This document shows, in pieces, positions 1 to 8,882 of a stretch of DNA of 16,630 bases. A program made the position numbers and the translations under genes. The first letter of the stretch is position 1. Each line of letters starts with the position of its first letter. Origin of the DNA: Coemansia sp. RSA 1804 (lineage: Eukaryota > Kickxellomycota > Kickxellomycetes > Kickxellales > Kickxellaceae); the NCBI GenBank assembly GCA_027578815.1, contig JANBTH010000477.1, forward strand, positions 1-16,630. Reading direction: 5' to 3'. Under the pieces are notes generated by a model. The model was not told the DNA's origin, searched no databases, and saw only the letters and a list, made by a program, of their open reading frames with translations.

Positions 1-183
1 GCAAATGTTCTCAAGGATTACGATCTTGCACTTTCGCCCAACTGCAAACAATTTGGACCTGGAGTGCTTGACAAAAATGGCTATCCCAAAACAATGGACT
101 GGCGCATGTTCATTACTATCAAGCCTGAAAACTCTGACCGTGACTGTCGTATTCATATATCCAAAGCAGCTTCAGCAGTGTAG
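1..183 (+). CDS. Cytochrome P450, C-terminal end only (5' partial)
   Basis: Frame 1 is open from the first base to a TAG at 181-183, giving 60 residues. It begins ANVLKDYDLAL, which looks like the helix and strand that follow the heme-cysteine loop in P450s (a common form is xANLLxxFDxxL). Further on it has GVLDKNGYPKT and DWRMFITIKPEN, resembling the last beta strands of fungal P450s. The heme-binding cysteine, I-helix and ExxR motif lie to the left of the window, so the family cannot be confirmed from what is visible. P450s are heme monooxygenases, usually anchored in the ER and served by a reductase; no substrate can be inferred. A plus-strand AATAAA at 308-313 lies 125 bases after the stop. 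A different fold with a similar tail remains possible. Confidence 0.55.
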   Translation, partial: ANVLKDYDLALSPNCKQFGPGVLDKNGYPKTMDWRMFITIKPENSDRDCRIHISKAASAV

Positions 184-510
184 CACATTGTTGACTTTAG
201 TATGCTATATTTTAGTCTTATATACGGCGCCTACAAATCCTGATTTTAGATTTATCCATGGCTAAAGATGTTGCAAAAAGAAAATAGCATTTTTTATTTC
301 CCTTTTCAATAAAGCTGACTTGCTATCAATTGGTATTTATTGAGCCTACATCTACAAAACAAAAAAGATTTATAGAAAACACGGTAATGGCAGATTGGAC
401 GACTTGTATTGTAATATGTGTTCTTTGAGAAACTTTGAAGCACAGAAATCGTGTGCAAGTTGTTCTCAAGCCGACTTTCTCTTGCGCAAAATAGCATGTC
501 TTAATAAATT
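184..510. other. Convergent intergenic spacer with 3'-end signals
   Basis: This AT-rich spacer lies between the P450 tail (+) and the coiled-coil gene (-), whose stop codons face each other. It holds a plus-strand AATAAA at 308-313 and minus-strand AATAAA motifs (read as TTTATT) at 293-298 and 336-341, so the two transcripts probably overlap at their 3' ends. The short open frames here (for example 306-497 minus and 395-610 plus) show no domain and no good start context, and I do not call them genes. Confidence 0.5.
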
Positions 511-1595
511 CTATATCTCAGCATCATTAATAGTTGATGTGATTACGCTTAGAAGCTTTGCAGTGTCTACTTTAGCACTTTGCCACTTGCCAATAAGCTT
601 ATCACACTGACTTTGTTTGTTGCGCACAGCACAATCGGCAGCCTTTTTGAAAGTGCAAACAAGCTTTTCCATGTCCCTACAACAGCCGGTACATTGGATA
701 CATTGTGGCAATTAATGGCATAGCTTAATGCATGGTTTGTAATAATTAGAAACAAATGAACTCACTTTATCATATCAACGCCTTCAAGTGCTAGAACCGA
801 GATCGTCTCTTTTATTTCTACAATATTTAAATACACAGACAGACTTATTATGTACATTCATTAGAATGCATCACTTTTATCGTTGCATGGAGACATTACA
901 CTTTTTAAAAGGTTCTAGCACCTGCCTTCAATTATAGCCATTGCTCCCTTGGTATCAAGATTTGGATCAAAACATGCATCGTCCGTAGTAACAGTTTCAA
1001 GGTTTGCTATCTCATCGTTGGATCTGGTGCCGTCGGATTTGGACCCACTGCCGTCTTTTTTGGCAAGCTCTATTCTAATCGACATGTCCTTGTCAGAACA
1101 TATGGCTGCCATCACATCATCTGGTAGCTCGTCAGCACCATCGGGAATGCTGTCGCTAGAGTCGGCAACCATTATACTTTCATCCTGCATCACAATTGGC
1201 AGCGGGCTTTCTGAAACAGAGATTGGAAAAGTGTTGCTTAAATTAACTTTGAAACTACTTGTATTCTTTGTTCGCTTTGCACAGCGCTTTGCTGCTCCAA
1301 TGCCATAGTTTACTGGTTGGTGCTGCTGTCTTTTATTTGCCGTGGATGTTTGCCTGGGCTCTGACTCTTCTGTAAATTCTGGAACATCACCAAGTTGCAG
1401 CCATGAGGAGTGCATGGCATTCTCACCAGAGCGGCTGTGCTGAATGCTCAAGTGGTTTGCTTGACTGCCAAGAGCCAGATTTGCAGACGGCCGAGTGGCT
1501 GGACTGCTGTTAACACGCAGATTCAGTGGACGGATACTGCGTGGCGGCCGAGCTCCAATAGGGTTAAATACAAACGGTACAGGTGTGTTCGCCAT
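511..1595 (-). CDS. Unrecognised protein with acidic linker and C-terminal coiled coil (three-exon model)
   Basis: I do not recognise this protein. The model joins 1595-922, 843-766 and 676-511 on the minus strand, giving 305 residues. The first join uses a GTGCTA donor at 921 and an AG ending at 844 (78-base intron, with a CTAAT branch-like site before it). The second uses GTGAGT at 765 and TTGTAG ending at 677 (89 bases). Both joins keep frame, and the total is divisible by three. The start at 1595 has a strong context (AAAATGG); an in-frame ATG at 1673 would add 26 residues. The N-terminal part is basic and proline/serine-rich (FNPIGARPPRS). The middle is acidic (ADSSDSIPDGADELPDD). Across the two joins the protein becomes a continuous amphipathic helix (VEIKETISVLALEGVDMIK, then DMEKLVCTFKKAADCAV), which supports the splicing. 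Read unspliced, the first exon ends at a TAG at 915. Confidence 0.6.
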
Positions 1596-1786
1596 TTTAC
1601 AAATGCTATATAACTCTTGTATGTATTGCAGAGACAAAAGTGGAGAAGAATCAAAACCAAGGCTACGTGCCATTAAATATTGCCATCGAGCATACAACCT
1701 TGGATGTGCGTGCGTCTTGGGCTCTGCATACACTCATTTGAAACCATGTTTGGAGCTGTGGGGATCAATATAGTTTAAGAGAAAAG

Positions 1787-2104
1787 TCAACAGTCTTGTT
1801 GATTGTCAAGATAGTTCTTCACCTTTTCTGCCGCTGGGAGCTCCTTTGCATAGTCCTTGTCAGTCCGCGCGCTGAGCTTCAGATAGCAAAGCACACGTGG
1901 TGCGCCGTTGTCCATGACGGACTGCATGCACTCCTCAACCACGCGCGTGACAAGCGCATAGTCGCCCTGGAAGTTGGTCCCTGAATCATGCATAGTATGT
2001 TGCAGATCCGATGCGTCAAGAATAGACTTTACTTTGGCGATGTACTTTGTAAAGGAAACATCGGGGCCTATGGGCACTATTTGGATCTCGCCACTGACAT
2101 ACAT
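1787..2104 (-). CDS. ECM15: MTH1187/Ecm15-family (UPF0045) thiamine-binding protein
   Basis: This complete, intronless 105-residue protein matches the usual family length of about 100. Family features visible: the first strand with IVPIGPD; the MHDSGTNFQGDY segment, corresponding to the conserved H-x-x-G-T-x-x-x-G; and the last strand KLSARTDK, corresponding to R-x-x-TDK near the end. These are small ferredoxin-like alpha/beta proteins that assemble as tetramers. Bacterial members bind thiamine (established for the family), and yeast Ecm15/YBL001C is the fungal relative, whose cellular role is poorly defined. The ATG at 2104 has an A at -3. The gene lies 192 bases upstream of the coiled-coil gene's start and 285 bases downstream of the DUS4 stop, on the same strand. 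No targeting signal is visible, so it is probably cytosolic. Confidence 0.88.
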   Translation of the reverse strand: MYVSGEIQIVPIGPDVSFTKYIAKVKSILDASDLQHTMHDSGTNFQGDYALVTRVVEECMQSVMDNGAPRVLCYLKLSARTDKDYAKELPAAEKVKNYLDNQQDC

Positions 2105-2389
2105 TTCTCAAGCTTAAATACCAATGTGAGAGTAGAATGGCTTTATGTATAAAGGAACGGAAAATAAGCGGGACATAAAATGGGGGCAACAGAAGAGAAA
2201 GAGAGGAGCGTGGGGCTTACAGCCGCAGCGGGCAAAACAATGCCAGGAAAAAAAGACAAAGCATAGCCTTGATCAATGTGGGGGATTTATCAGCAGCAGC
2301 CAGCTTACCCAATCATCCAGAAACTCAACCGCCTTTGCGCCATCTGTAAGGCTTGCTGGTCCAGCTCGCGGCTCCTGTTTCTGGCTCTG

Positions 2390-3453
2390 TCAGAGGCTAC
2401 AGCATATGCCGTAATAGTCGGAAAGATGGTCGAGGATTGCCGGCGTTGAGGACAAGCAGTTGAAGGTCTTGCGTTCAATGCTGCTCATGAGGCTTTCCAT
2501 CATGTACATTATGTGGTGGTGAAGAATAAACGTGGGCGTGCCATATGCCAGCGCACGGTTCACATACTTTTCCACGCACTCCAGAGGGGTATGGTTGTAC
2601 TCGGCAAAGAATGCGGGGTTCTGCAGCAATCCCCGCGCCGACATCACGCCGTCCACACCGGTCTGCTCATACATCGTCTCAGCATCCTGCAGCGAAAAGA
2701 CACTGCCGTTGGCTAGTACAGGCACGCCCACAGACTCCTTGACGAGCCTGATTATGCTATAGTCCAAGGGCTCCGTGCTTTTCTGGTGGCGTGTCCGCCC
2801 GTGGACTGCAATCCAATCCACGCCCATCATCTCGGCTCGTTTGGCTAGCTCTACTGTCTTGCGCTCATCCGTCGGGTGCTTGCGTATCTTTATCGAGCAA
2901 GGCACGCTGACAGCCGCCTTCACAGCACGTACCATGTCTTGCACAAGCTCTGGCCTGTCTGATAGATATGCGCCTATCCGCTCCTTGTACGCCCACTTTT
3001 GGGGGCAGCCGCAGTTTAAGTCGATTCCATCTGCAAATGGTGCAACGGTCTGTGCCGCCTGAGCCAGATCCACTGGGTCGTGTGCTGCAAACTGGACCAC
3101 CACGGGGCAATCGGCGCTGTTGGTTGTAAAGTCGTGCCGAGCATGCTCGCTGGATTTAAATACATCTGCCAGGATCATCGGCGTATATGCTATGTGGACA
3201 TTGTAGTCACGCAAGACCTCGCGGAAAGCCCCTTTCGAGTAGCGCACCATTGGCGCGCAAACATTAAGCCGCGGATTATCCTCAAACAGCTGAAGAATCG
3301 ATTGTCTCTTGTAAGCATAGACCATTCCTAATATGAGACGTGCGCAGAAGAAACAGACAAAGACGGCTAGCTTTGGACATCTACGAAAGCATATGGCATA
3401 TCGTCTTGCAGATATTTCGATAACGCTTCGTTGCATTCCACCACGCCGCGCAT
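2390..3453 (-). CDS. DUS4: tRNA-dihydrouridine synthase, DUS4 type
   Basis: A flavoenzyme that reduces uridine to dihydrouridine in the tRNA D-loop; DUS4 acts on positions 20a/20b (established for the family). The TIM-barrel motifs are present in order: CAPMVRYSKGAFR (FMN-binding start), YTPMILADVF, PVVVQFAAHDP, DGIDLNCGCPQKWAYKERIG with the catalytic cysteine in GCP, SIKIRKHPTDERKTVELA, WIAVHGRTRHQKS, PVLANGSVFS and GVMSARGLLQNPAFFAEY. NCGCP and CAPMVRYSK are DUS4 hallmarks. The 5' end is uncertain. My preferred model is an ATG at 3453, a 69-base exon to 3385, a 77-base intron (GTAGAT at 3384, AG ending at 3308) and exon 2 from 3307 to 2390, giving 328 residues. The alternative is an unspliced start at 3325 (311 residues). 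The open frame further upstream (to 3472) is cysteine-rich and unlike coding sequence. Product call is secure; the start is not. Confidence 0.92.
3308..3384 (-). other. Candidate intron near the 5' end of DUS4
   Basis: The sequence starts GTAGAT, holds a pyrimidine run (TCTTTGTCTGTTTCTTCTGC) and ends TTACAAG. Removing these 77 bases joins a 23-codon exon ending in MPYAF to RQSILQLFEDNPRLNVCAPM in frame. A nearer AG (TATTAG) would shift the frame. The branch point is not obvious. Confidence 0.45.
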
Positions 3454-3641
3454 GTTTAGGGGCTGGAAGCACGTGCGGTTCGCAGGAAGCAAAATATAAA
3501 ATAACGAGCGTGGCGAATTGATTGATGACTAGTCTATTTTTTTACATTACAAAAAGGCAACAAAAAGCAAGCATACATACACTCCGACAATGCTTCTTGC
3601 AAGGAAACATGTGTGATATTTTCTCTTGTAGGGCTAGCTCA

Positions 3642-6229
3642 TCACTCAAGACGGCTATTAATCACTTGTGCCCATCTCCGGATCTCCGCCTGGTCGCCTC
3701 TCAAATAAAGAATTCCTTCCGAGCTAACAATACGGAGTTCGTTGTCGCAGGTAACCTCAGCCGGCGCGACACGAGTGTCGAGCTTGTACACCCTATTTAG
3801 CCGAAGATCCTTATTCATGATAAATGTGCACTGCATGATCAGATCGTTGAACAGAAAGAAGCGATAAACGGTCCCAAGCCCAATTCGGCGCACCCTCAGA
3901 TTTCCCTTGCTGTTCCGAGTGGGCTCTGAAAATATCTGCAACCGAAAGTTGGCCATAAGCTTGAATGTTCTATGGGGGACAACAAGCGGAATGGCTGAAG
4001 ATCCTGCAACCTTTTCCTGGATCCTTTGGAGCCGCAGCCTATTTTCATAGATGCGCTTTTTCTCGTTTACATCATGAATAGTTCGATTCAGCTCCTTTGT
4101 TGCTTCATAGAGCGTCTCGTGGTCGGGGTGGTCTGTTGGTGTGTTGCTCAGCAGATCTGTCAGCAGCATACGATAGCGTGGCAGGCGCTGGATCGGAGTG
4201 AGTAGATGGCCGTCCAAGCCAACCTGGCCGATCTGCGTGACATCATGGCGTGCGTTTTGGATAAATCCACCGACCGAGCGCCGCGAAGATACGCTGCTGA
4301 GCGTCTTGACACTTGTTTCGTGGTTATTAGTGTACATTGAGTACAGCTTTAGGTGTGCGCTGTGGTGGAGAAATACACCACCAATTGCCATGTCCGGTTT
4401 TGAAATGGCATATGTGATTGCTGGCAAAAAGTGGTCGTTGTGGAATGCAAGAATAATCTCAATGTTTGAAAATATCTCACGCAGCTCCGATTCTGACAGC
4501 ACCTTGGCTTCGCGCATCGGGTTGAGATAGACACCAACAACGTTTTTCAGCGTATCCACATATGTCACCTCCGTAACAAGCAGCTCGGATAGGATCTTCA
4601 TACGCTGGCTACTACCTGCGCTTGGCGACTTCCTATGGTAAGCTCTGTCGATACTAGAAGAGTCGCCTATGGGTGCGCTTGCATTTCCCAACTGTGCAAG
4701 TATGCTTTCAACGCTGTCGGATTCGCTATGGCGTGGATCCAGATCCCATTCGTCGCAAAGCTGCCATAAAACCCGAGAGACCTTTACGCTATCCTGTATT
4801 AGCCCCAAGGAGCCATCCATAGATAACTTATGCGACTCCTGCAGTGCAGGGTCTGCGCTGGATAGCTCGGTATAAACAGGGGTTCCACCGGTAACGCTGT
4901 GCTGGTGTATCCGGCAGATATGAGGCATGCCAAGAGATGCCTGATCATGTGATGCGGCAACAGAAGCAACAACCGTATCGACTGATGGCAAAGCGGAACT
5001 CTCAAGAGAACTGCGCTGTGTATCCTTAGCTGTGACAGGCATTGGACCAGCATCAATATTTGTAGCTAGGGTTGGAGCCATATCTGTGCTGCGATGGCGT
5101 TTTAAGCGAACAGACATTAGCTTTCTAACCGCAGCAATATATTCTTTGGAGTGTAAGGGTGAATCCGTTTCCACGGTGTATCTACGACCACCATCTCTTT
5201 TGACGGCTCTTTCGCGTGCTTTCATTTCCTTTTCTCTGGCTTTGGAGATTCTCTTGGCATCTCTGGAGGATATAGTTAGTATCGGCTCAACCAAGTCACG
5301 CTGGCTTTTATCAAATGGATTCCCATCGACCAACAGTATGCGAATATTCTGAGCCAGCAATCCCAAGCATGTAGGCAGCAATGTAAGGCGGTTGTCGCTT
5401 ATGTTGAGCATGCGCAGATTTTCGAGGCGTGAGACGGATACATCCAAGGATACGATATGGTTTTCGGCAATATTGAGCACCTCCAAATTACGAAGCGAGC
5501 CAATAGTAATTGGAAGCCCAATAAGCATATTCCGGCTAGCGTTGAGTTCGCGTAGATTCCGCAGATGGCTGACATCTTCTGGCAAGGCGGTTATTTGGTT
5601 GCCCGATATATCGAGTAGCTGGAGTGTGGAGAAGGTTCGTCCAAATCCAGAGGGCAGCTGTACCAACGTATTACTGCTTAGGTTTAGCATTAGGAGATCA
5701 GCTACATAATCGTGTGTATTGTAGTGGGTGAAGAGTTAGGACCAAGCATGCTTTGATATTCCTGCCAGAGCGCAATAATCACTTTTGCTACTAATTAGGA
5801 TTTCTGATAAAAAACAATTATAAATAGTCACAGGAACACAAAGCAATATATTAGTCATTGCTCTGGTGCTCATGTGATCATATATATACACATGCGCAGC
5901 TAGTTTAGAGCTACACAGCGGCCAGATGCCAATACATAAAAAGAAGCACAAAAAGTTTGTATTTACGCAATAAGGCTATATACCTGGTACACATATCTGG
6001 CAAGTATCTACCTACCTGGAAGCTCTTTAGGTATTACTAACAGACCGTGTCTGCTATAGTCCACACAACAAGCACACCGAGTCGCAGATGGTGTGCTTTG
6101 GACAAATGGATTGTTGGCGCCTTGTCCAAAAGGCGAGACATGTGTCGGAGCCATCGCTGGTGTACCATTTGCAGACAAAGAGACTGATTTGCTACGCACG
6201 TACAGTTCGTCCTTTGGCTTAATACTCAT
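3642..6229 (-). CDS. LRR-RhoGEF: leucine-rich repeats plus DH and PH domains
   Basis: Two exons, 6229-6016 and 5701-3642, give 757 residues. The 314-base intron (5702-6015) has donor GTAGGT and ends TATGTAG, with a CTAAC branch site about 33 bases before the AG. The join makes GCT from G+CT and restores a leucine-rich repeat, LLVIPKELP followed by ADLLMLNLSSN. Domains: a low-complexity N-terminus; six to seven 23-residue leucine-rich repeats at about 53-200, closing with ILLVDGNPF; a basic stretch at about 216-275 rich in Lys/Arg; a serine-rich linker; a DH domain at about 438-620 with ILSELLVTEVTYVDTLKNVV and LLTPIQRLPRYRMLLTDLL; and a PH domain at about 648-755 ending in a RRWAQVINSR helix. 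DH-PH proteins load GTP onto Rho-family GTPases at membranes. The target GTPase (Rho1, Cdc42 or Rac) cannot be told. Where translation starts is uncertain because the frame stays open upstream. Confidence 0.85.
5702..6015 (-). other. Intron of the LRR-RhoGEF gene
   Basis: Donor GTAGGT directly follows CTTCCAG; the acceptor is TATGTAG, with CTAAC upstream as a branch point. The frame hits a stop on either side of this stretch (TAG at 6008-6010, TAA within the branch site), but splicing keeps phase 1 and reconstructs a leucine-rich repeat. At 314 bases it is the longest intron inferred in the window. I see no other gene inside it. Confidence 0.82.
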
Positions 6230-6802
6230 AGAATAATCGGCAGGAGGTCGTGGATAGGGAAAATAAAGTGTTACTTCAAAACAAAAAAATAAAAGGCGAT
6301 AGAAAAGAAAGAAAAAAATGAAAGACAAGAAAGGTAAAGGATGTTTGTCCACAAGTCTGCAAATGTTCTGAATGTTTATTGTATCACGGAAAGCATGCGC
6401 TATTGTTGGCTTGCTTATTAGGGTGCTATTGCTGGATGATAACGTGATATCGAAAAGTGAGGCTATTGTTTCTGCGGATTGCTGGTTCTCCATGCATTTC
6501 CTCTTTGCAGTTCCTACGGCAGAGCACAGATGTTTTTGGATATTGGTGCGTGGTCCAACCAAAGACGTAGAAGAGTGAAATGTATAATTGATGACTTTAT
6601 TGTTAAAAAATAGAAGAACGTGTAAGATGCAGGCGTAGTCCAGCAGCTCTGCTAAATAAAAACAATACATATCGAAGATTTCGGGTTCAATAATATAACC
6701 TCACTCTGCTTGCTTGTTCGTTCTAATAAATAGACAAGAAAAAAAATCCATTCCCACCGAACCGCGGAGCCAGGGCCAGAGGCAATAAACAGCAGCATCC
6801 GC
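6230..6802 (-). promoter_or_regulatory. Spacer between verprolin and the LRR-RhoGEF; probable promoter and leader
   Basis: These 573 bases lie upstream of the RhoGEF start and downstream of the verprolin stop, both on the minus strand. Read on the minus strand, about 6270-6340 is strongly pyrimidine-rich (runs of T and C), as in many fungal promoters and leaders. The frame feeding into the RhoGEF start stays free of stops back to 6670, with in-frame ATGs at 6493 and 6670. So part of this stretch could be coding. Confidence 0.45.
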
Positions 6803-8348
6803 TCACATGTCAAAGGAAATACTGCTTCCGGTTCTGTTTCCGCTGGGATACTTGTGCTGAGGAATCTCACCCCTGGGCGGAGGTGGAAAAAGTGAAGGAT
6901 TGTGGAATGTCCATTTGCCCTCCCGCATAGGGACGTTCTGCGGGGGATGTGCCCCGTTAGCTCTGTTAAACGATGGCTGCGAGAGCGGGGGTGTCTGAAA
7001 AGACGGCGGCGGAGGCGGGGGTTGAATGGGTGCGGCTATACCACTGGATGTTCTCCGGTGAGCTGAGCCGTTGCTCAGAGCACTGGAGAACTGCTGCGGC
7101 GGGGGCGGCGGAGGCGGGGTTGCTGGAACGGAAGCAGCAGCTACAACACCCGCGAGCAGTCTGCTCTGACCAGGAGTCTTTGACCGTATGCTCTGTCCAA
7201 ACATCCCAGCCAGCGAGCTGACACTGCCCTGGCTCTCCTGAACAACACCACTTTCATCCGCATCCTCATCAACTGAGCTTCTGCCATTAACATATTGCAA
7301 TTGGTTAGTATCGCGTGGACTTTGCACAGTGCGCTTCAGATGCCCGCGCATATCGCCAATGCCGCCTGTACTGGATGTAGGCGACGAATGCAGCGACGTC
7401 CTGCTCCCGCTCAGACCAGCAGGCTTTGGCAGAATTTTGGGCTTGCGGGAGGTTGGGCGAGGGGGTGCCTTCTTGCCAGACACCGAGCTCTCTGGTCGTG
7501 AGGGTGGTGACGAAATAGGAGGAATGCTTGGTGGATATTTTGGCATAGAAGCATCCGCATTGCTATCAGCATCACTCTGTCGCCGTGCTGGGATGACCGG
7601 AGCGCCGCTGACTACTTGCGTTCGCGGAGGCGGGGGTGGGGCCTTTGGCGCAGGCTTGCTTTGGTCTTTTGCGCCTGATGCGTCCGATTGACTGGCGCTT
7701 CGTCCATGGCTGTTTCGACGGAAAGGTAGCGAAAAGCGAGAGCCACCAGACGGTTTCTGGGATGAAGGCTGTTCTGGTTGTTGCTGTCGCTGTTGCTGCT
7801 GCTGTTGCTGCGGCGGCGGCGGCGGCGGCGGCGGCGCCGGTGGGCTGGAGTGTGGAGGGGCTGCACCTCCGCCGGCTGCTACAGTGTCGTAAATAGATGA
7901 AGCCAGAATTGACAAGCCGCATAAAATACGAATAAATAAGATGGCAGAAAAGTAATACCACGAGCACACATCAGTTGGCATTCAGAAAAAAACATTTCAC
8001 TGTGATAGTCGTTGTTCAAGTAAATGTGAATACAATACCTCTCCCAGTGTTCACGCCGCCCGAGCGGTGCTTCAGTTTGGGCATTCCTCCTGTAAACAAA
8101 CCACCAAGACCAGGAATACCAGGAGGCGGACCTTGTTGCTCCACAGATGTGCCGCCATTGTTAGACATGCTGCCAATTGGCGGCATTGGTGGTCTGGCCA
8201 TTCCCATGCCACCACCAGTGGCTGGTACTCCGCTGCCACCACCACTATTGGAACCGCCTACAATAGGTGCAGAACGATCATTGGTCTGGGCCTTATTAAG
8301 CTTCTTCCCTTTCTGAATCTGCTCCAGAAGTGCGTTTCTACCAGACAT
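6803..8348 (-). CDS. VRP1: Verprolin / WIP-family actin regulator
   Basis: Verprolin binds monomeric actin through its WH2 motif and binds the WH1 domain of WASP (Las17/Bee1), linking WASP to Arp2/3-driven actin patches and endocytosis. Two exons, 8348-8039 and 7878-6803, give 461 residues. The WH2 sits at residues 3-30: GRNALLEQIQKGKKL and TNDRSAPIVGG, close to animal WIP. GMPKLKHR follows near the exon end. Exon 2 is proline-rich with poly-Pro, poly-Gln and Ser/Arg stretches. At the C-terminus, KWTFHNPSLFPPPPRGEIP at about 425-443 matches the WASP-binding segment of WIP (RFYFHPISDLPPPEP). The start is firm: an in-frame TAA lies two codons before the ATG, with no AG between. The protein therefore lacks the proline run that usually precedes the WH2 in WIP and yeast Vrp1. 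It lies upstream of the RhoGEF on the same strand. Confidence 0.93.
7785..7840 (-). repeat. Triplet repeats coding poly-Pro and poly-Gln in verprolin
   Basis: On the plus strand this is a mixed CTG/TTG run followed by about nine GGC units. On the coding strand it reads as a proline run (CCG codons) followed by interrupted CAA/CAG glutamines. It is expected to vary in length between strains. Confidence 0.85.
7879..8038 (-). other. Intron of verprolin with tandem acceptor
   Basis: The donor GTATTG follows GGGAGAG. The acceptor is TGTAGCAG, which offers two AGs three bases apart. Using the first gives 160 bases and joins NTGR to AAGGGAAPP; using the second removes one alanine. Both keep the frame. 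Confidence 0.8.
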
Positions 8349-8882
8349 GTTTTACAGGACCGCCTAGGCTATCGCTGTGTGGAAATTGACAAAGAATGTA
8401 AGATTATCTTGCTTAAAGCTACCACTGATTCTGAAAATAAACGCAGATTAAATAGAAAAAGCAATATAATATGGAGATAATACAATTTGTACATAAAGTG
8501 CGAGATAAAGAAAAGAAGAGGATTTAATGTGAAAAAGCATGGCAGAGGAAAAAAAGGCTTTCGACAGAACGAGGGGTCTCTTGGAAGGGCTTTGAGCCGT
8601 CACGTGCTCTTCATAATAAAAAGACAAAACTTCTTGGCTCTGCTGATAAAATCTAATCAGATCAAAAAAATTGCTGTCAAGTTGTCATCCAAATAAAAAG
8701 GTTGAGAAAAAGCATGCTCATCGTTTAGATCTTTCATCTTTTCTCTCTCGTTATCGCTCTCACTTTTATGTCTGTAGAAGCATATACATAATCATTGTCT
8801 TTGCTCTTGCTATATCCTTGCCGCTTGTTAGAGAAGAGAGAAGACAGTTTGTGGCGGTTGAGGTGTATTTGGAAGTTTGTGC
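8349..8882. promoter_or_regulatory. Divergent promoter region of verprolin and TRM2
   Basis: These 534 AT-rich bases separate the two divergent starts. They contain one palindromic CACGTG (8601-8606, within GTCACGTGCTC), 253 bases upstream of verprolin and 277 upstream of TRM2. Pyrimidine-rich stretches (about 8730-8765) lie before the TRM2 start. On the minus strand, splice-acceptor-like TTATTTTCAG lies about 80 bases before verprolin, so a leader intron is possible. I see no gene here; the open frames at 8487-8696 and 8671-8886 lack any recognisable feature. Confidence 0.5.

Noticed and set aside
395..755. Small plus and minus frames (for example 395-610 plus, 567-755 minus)
   Set aside because: They overlap the last exons of the coiled-coil gene or the 3' spacer and have no supporting feature.
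3522..3535. 14-base sequence TTGATGACTAGTCT also present at 16498-16511
   Set aside because: One shared 14-mer in about 16.6 kb is near chance expectation and the flanks differ, so it is not a repeat or attachment site.
5736..5951. 71-codon minus-strand frame within the RhoGEF intron
   Set aside because: It lies in an intron supported by donor, branch site, acceptor and repeat continuity; the peptide has no recognisable feature.
7572..7967. 131-codon minus-strand frame inside verprolin
   Set aside because: It is the shadow of the repeat-rich verprolin exon; Ala/Thr runs arise from the triplet repeats read out of frame.
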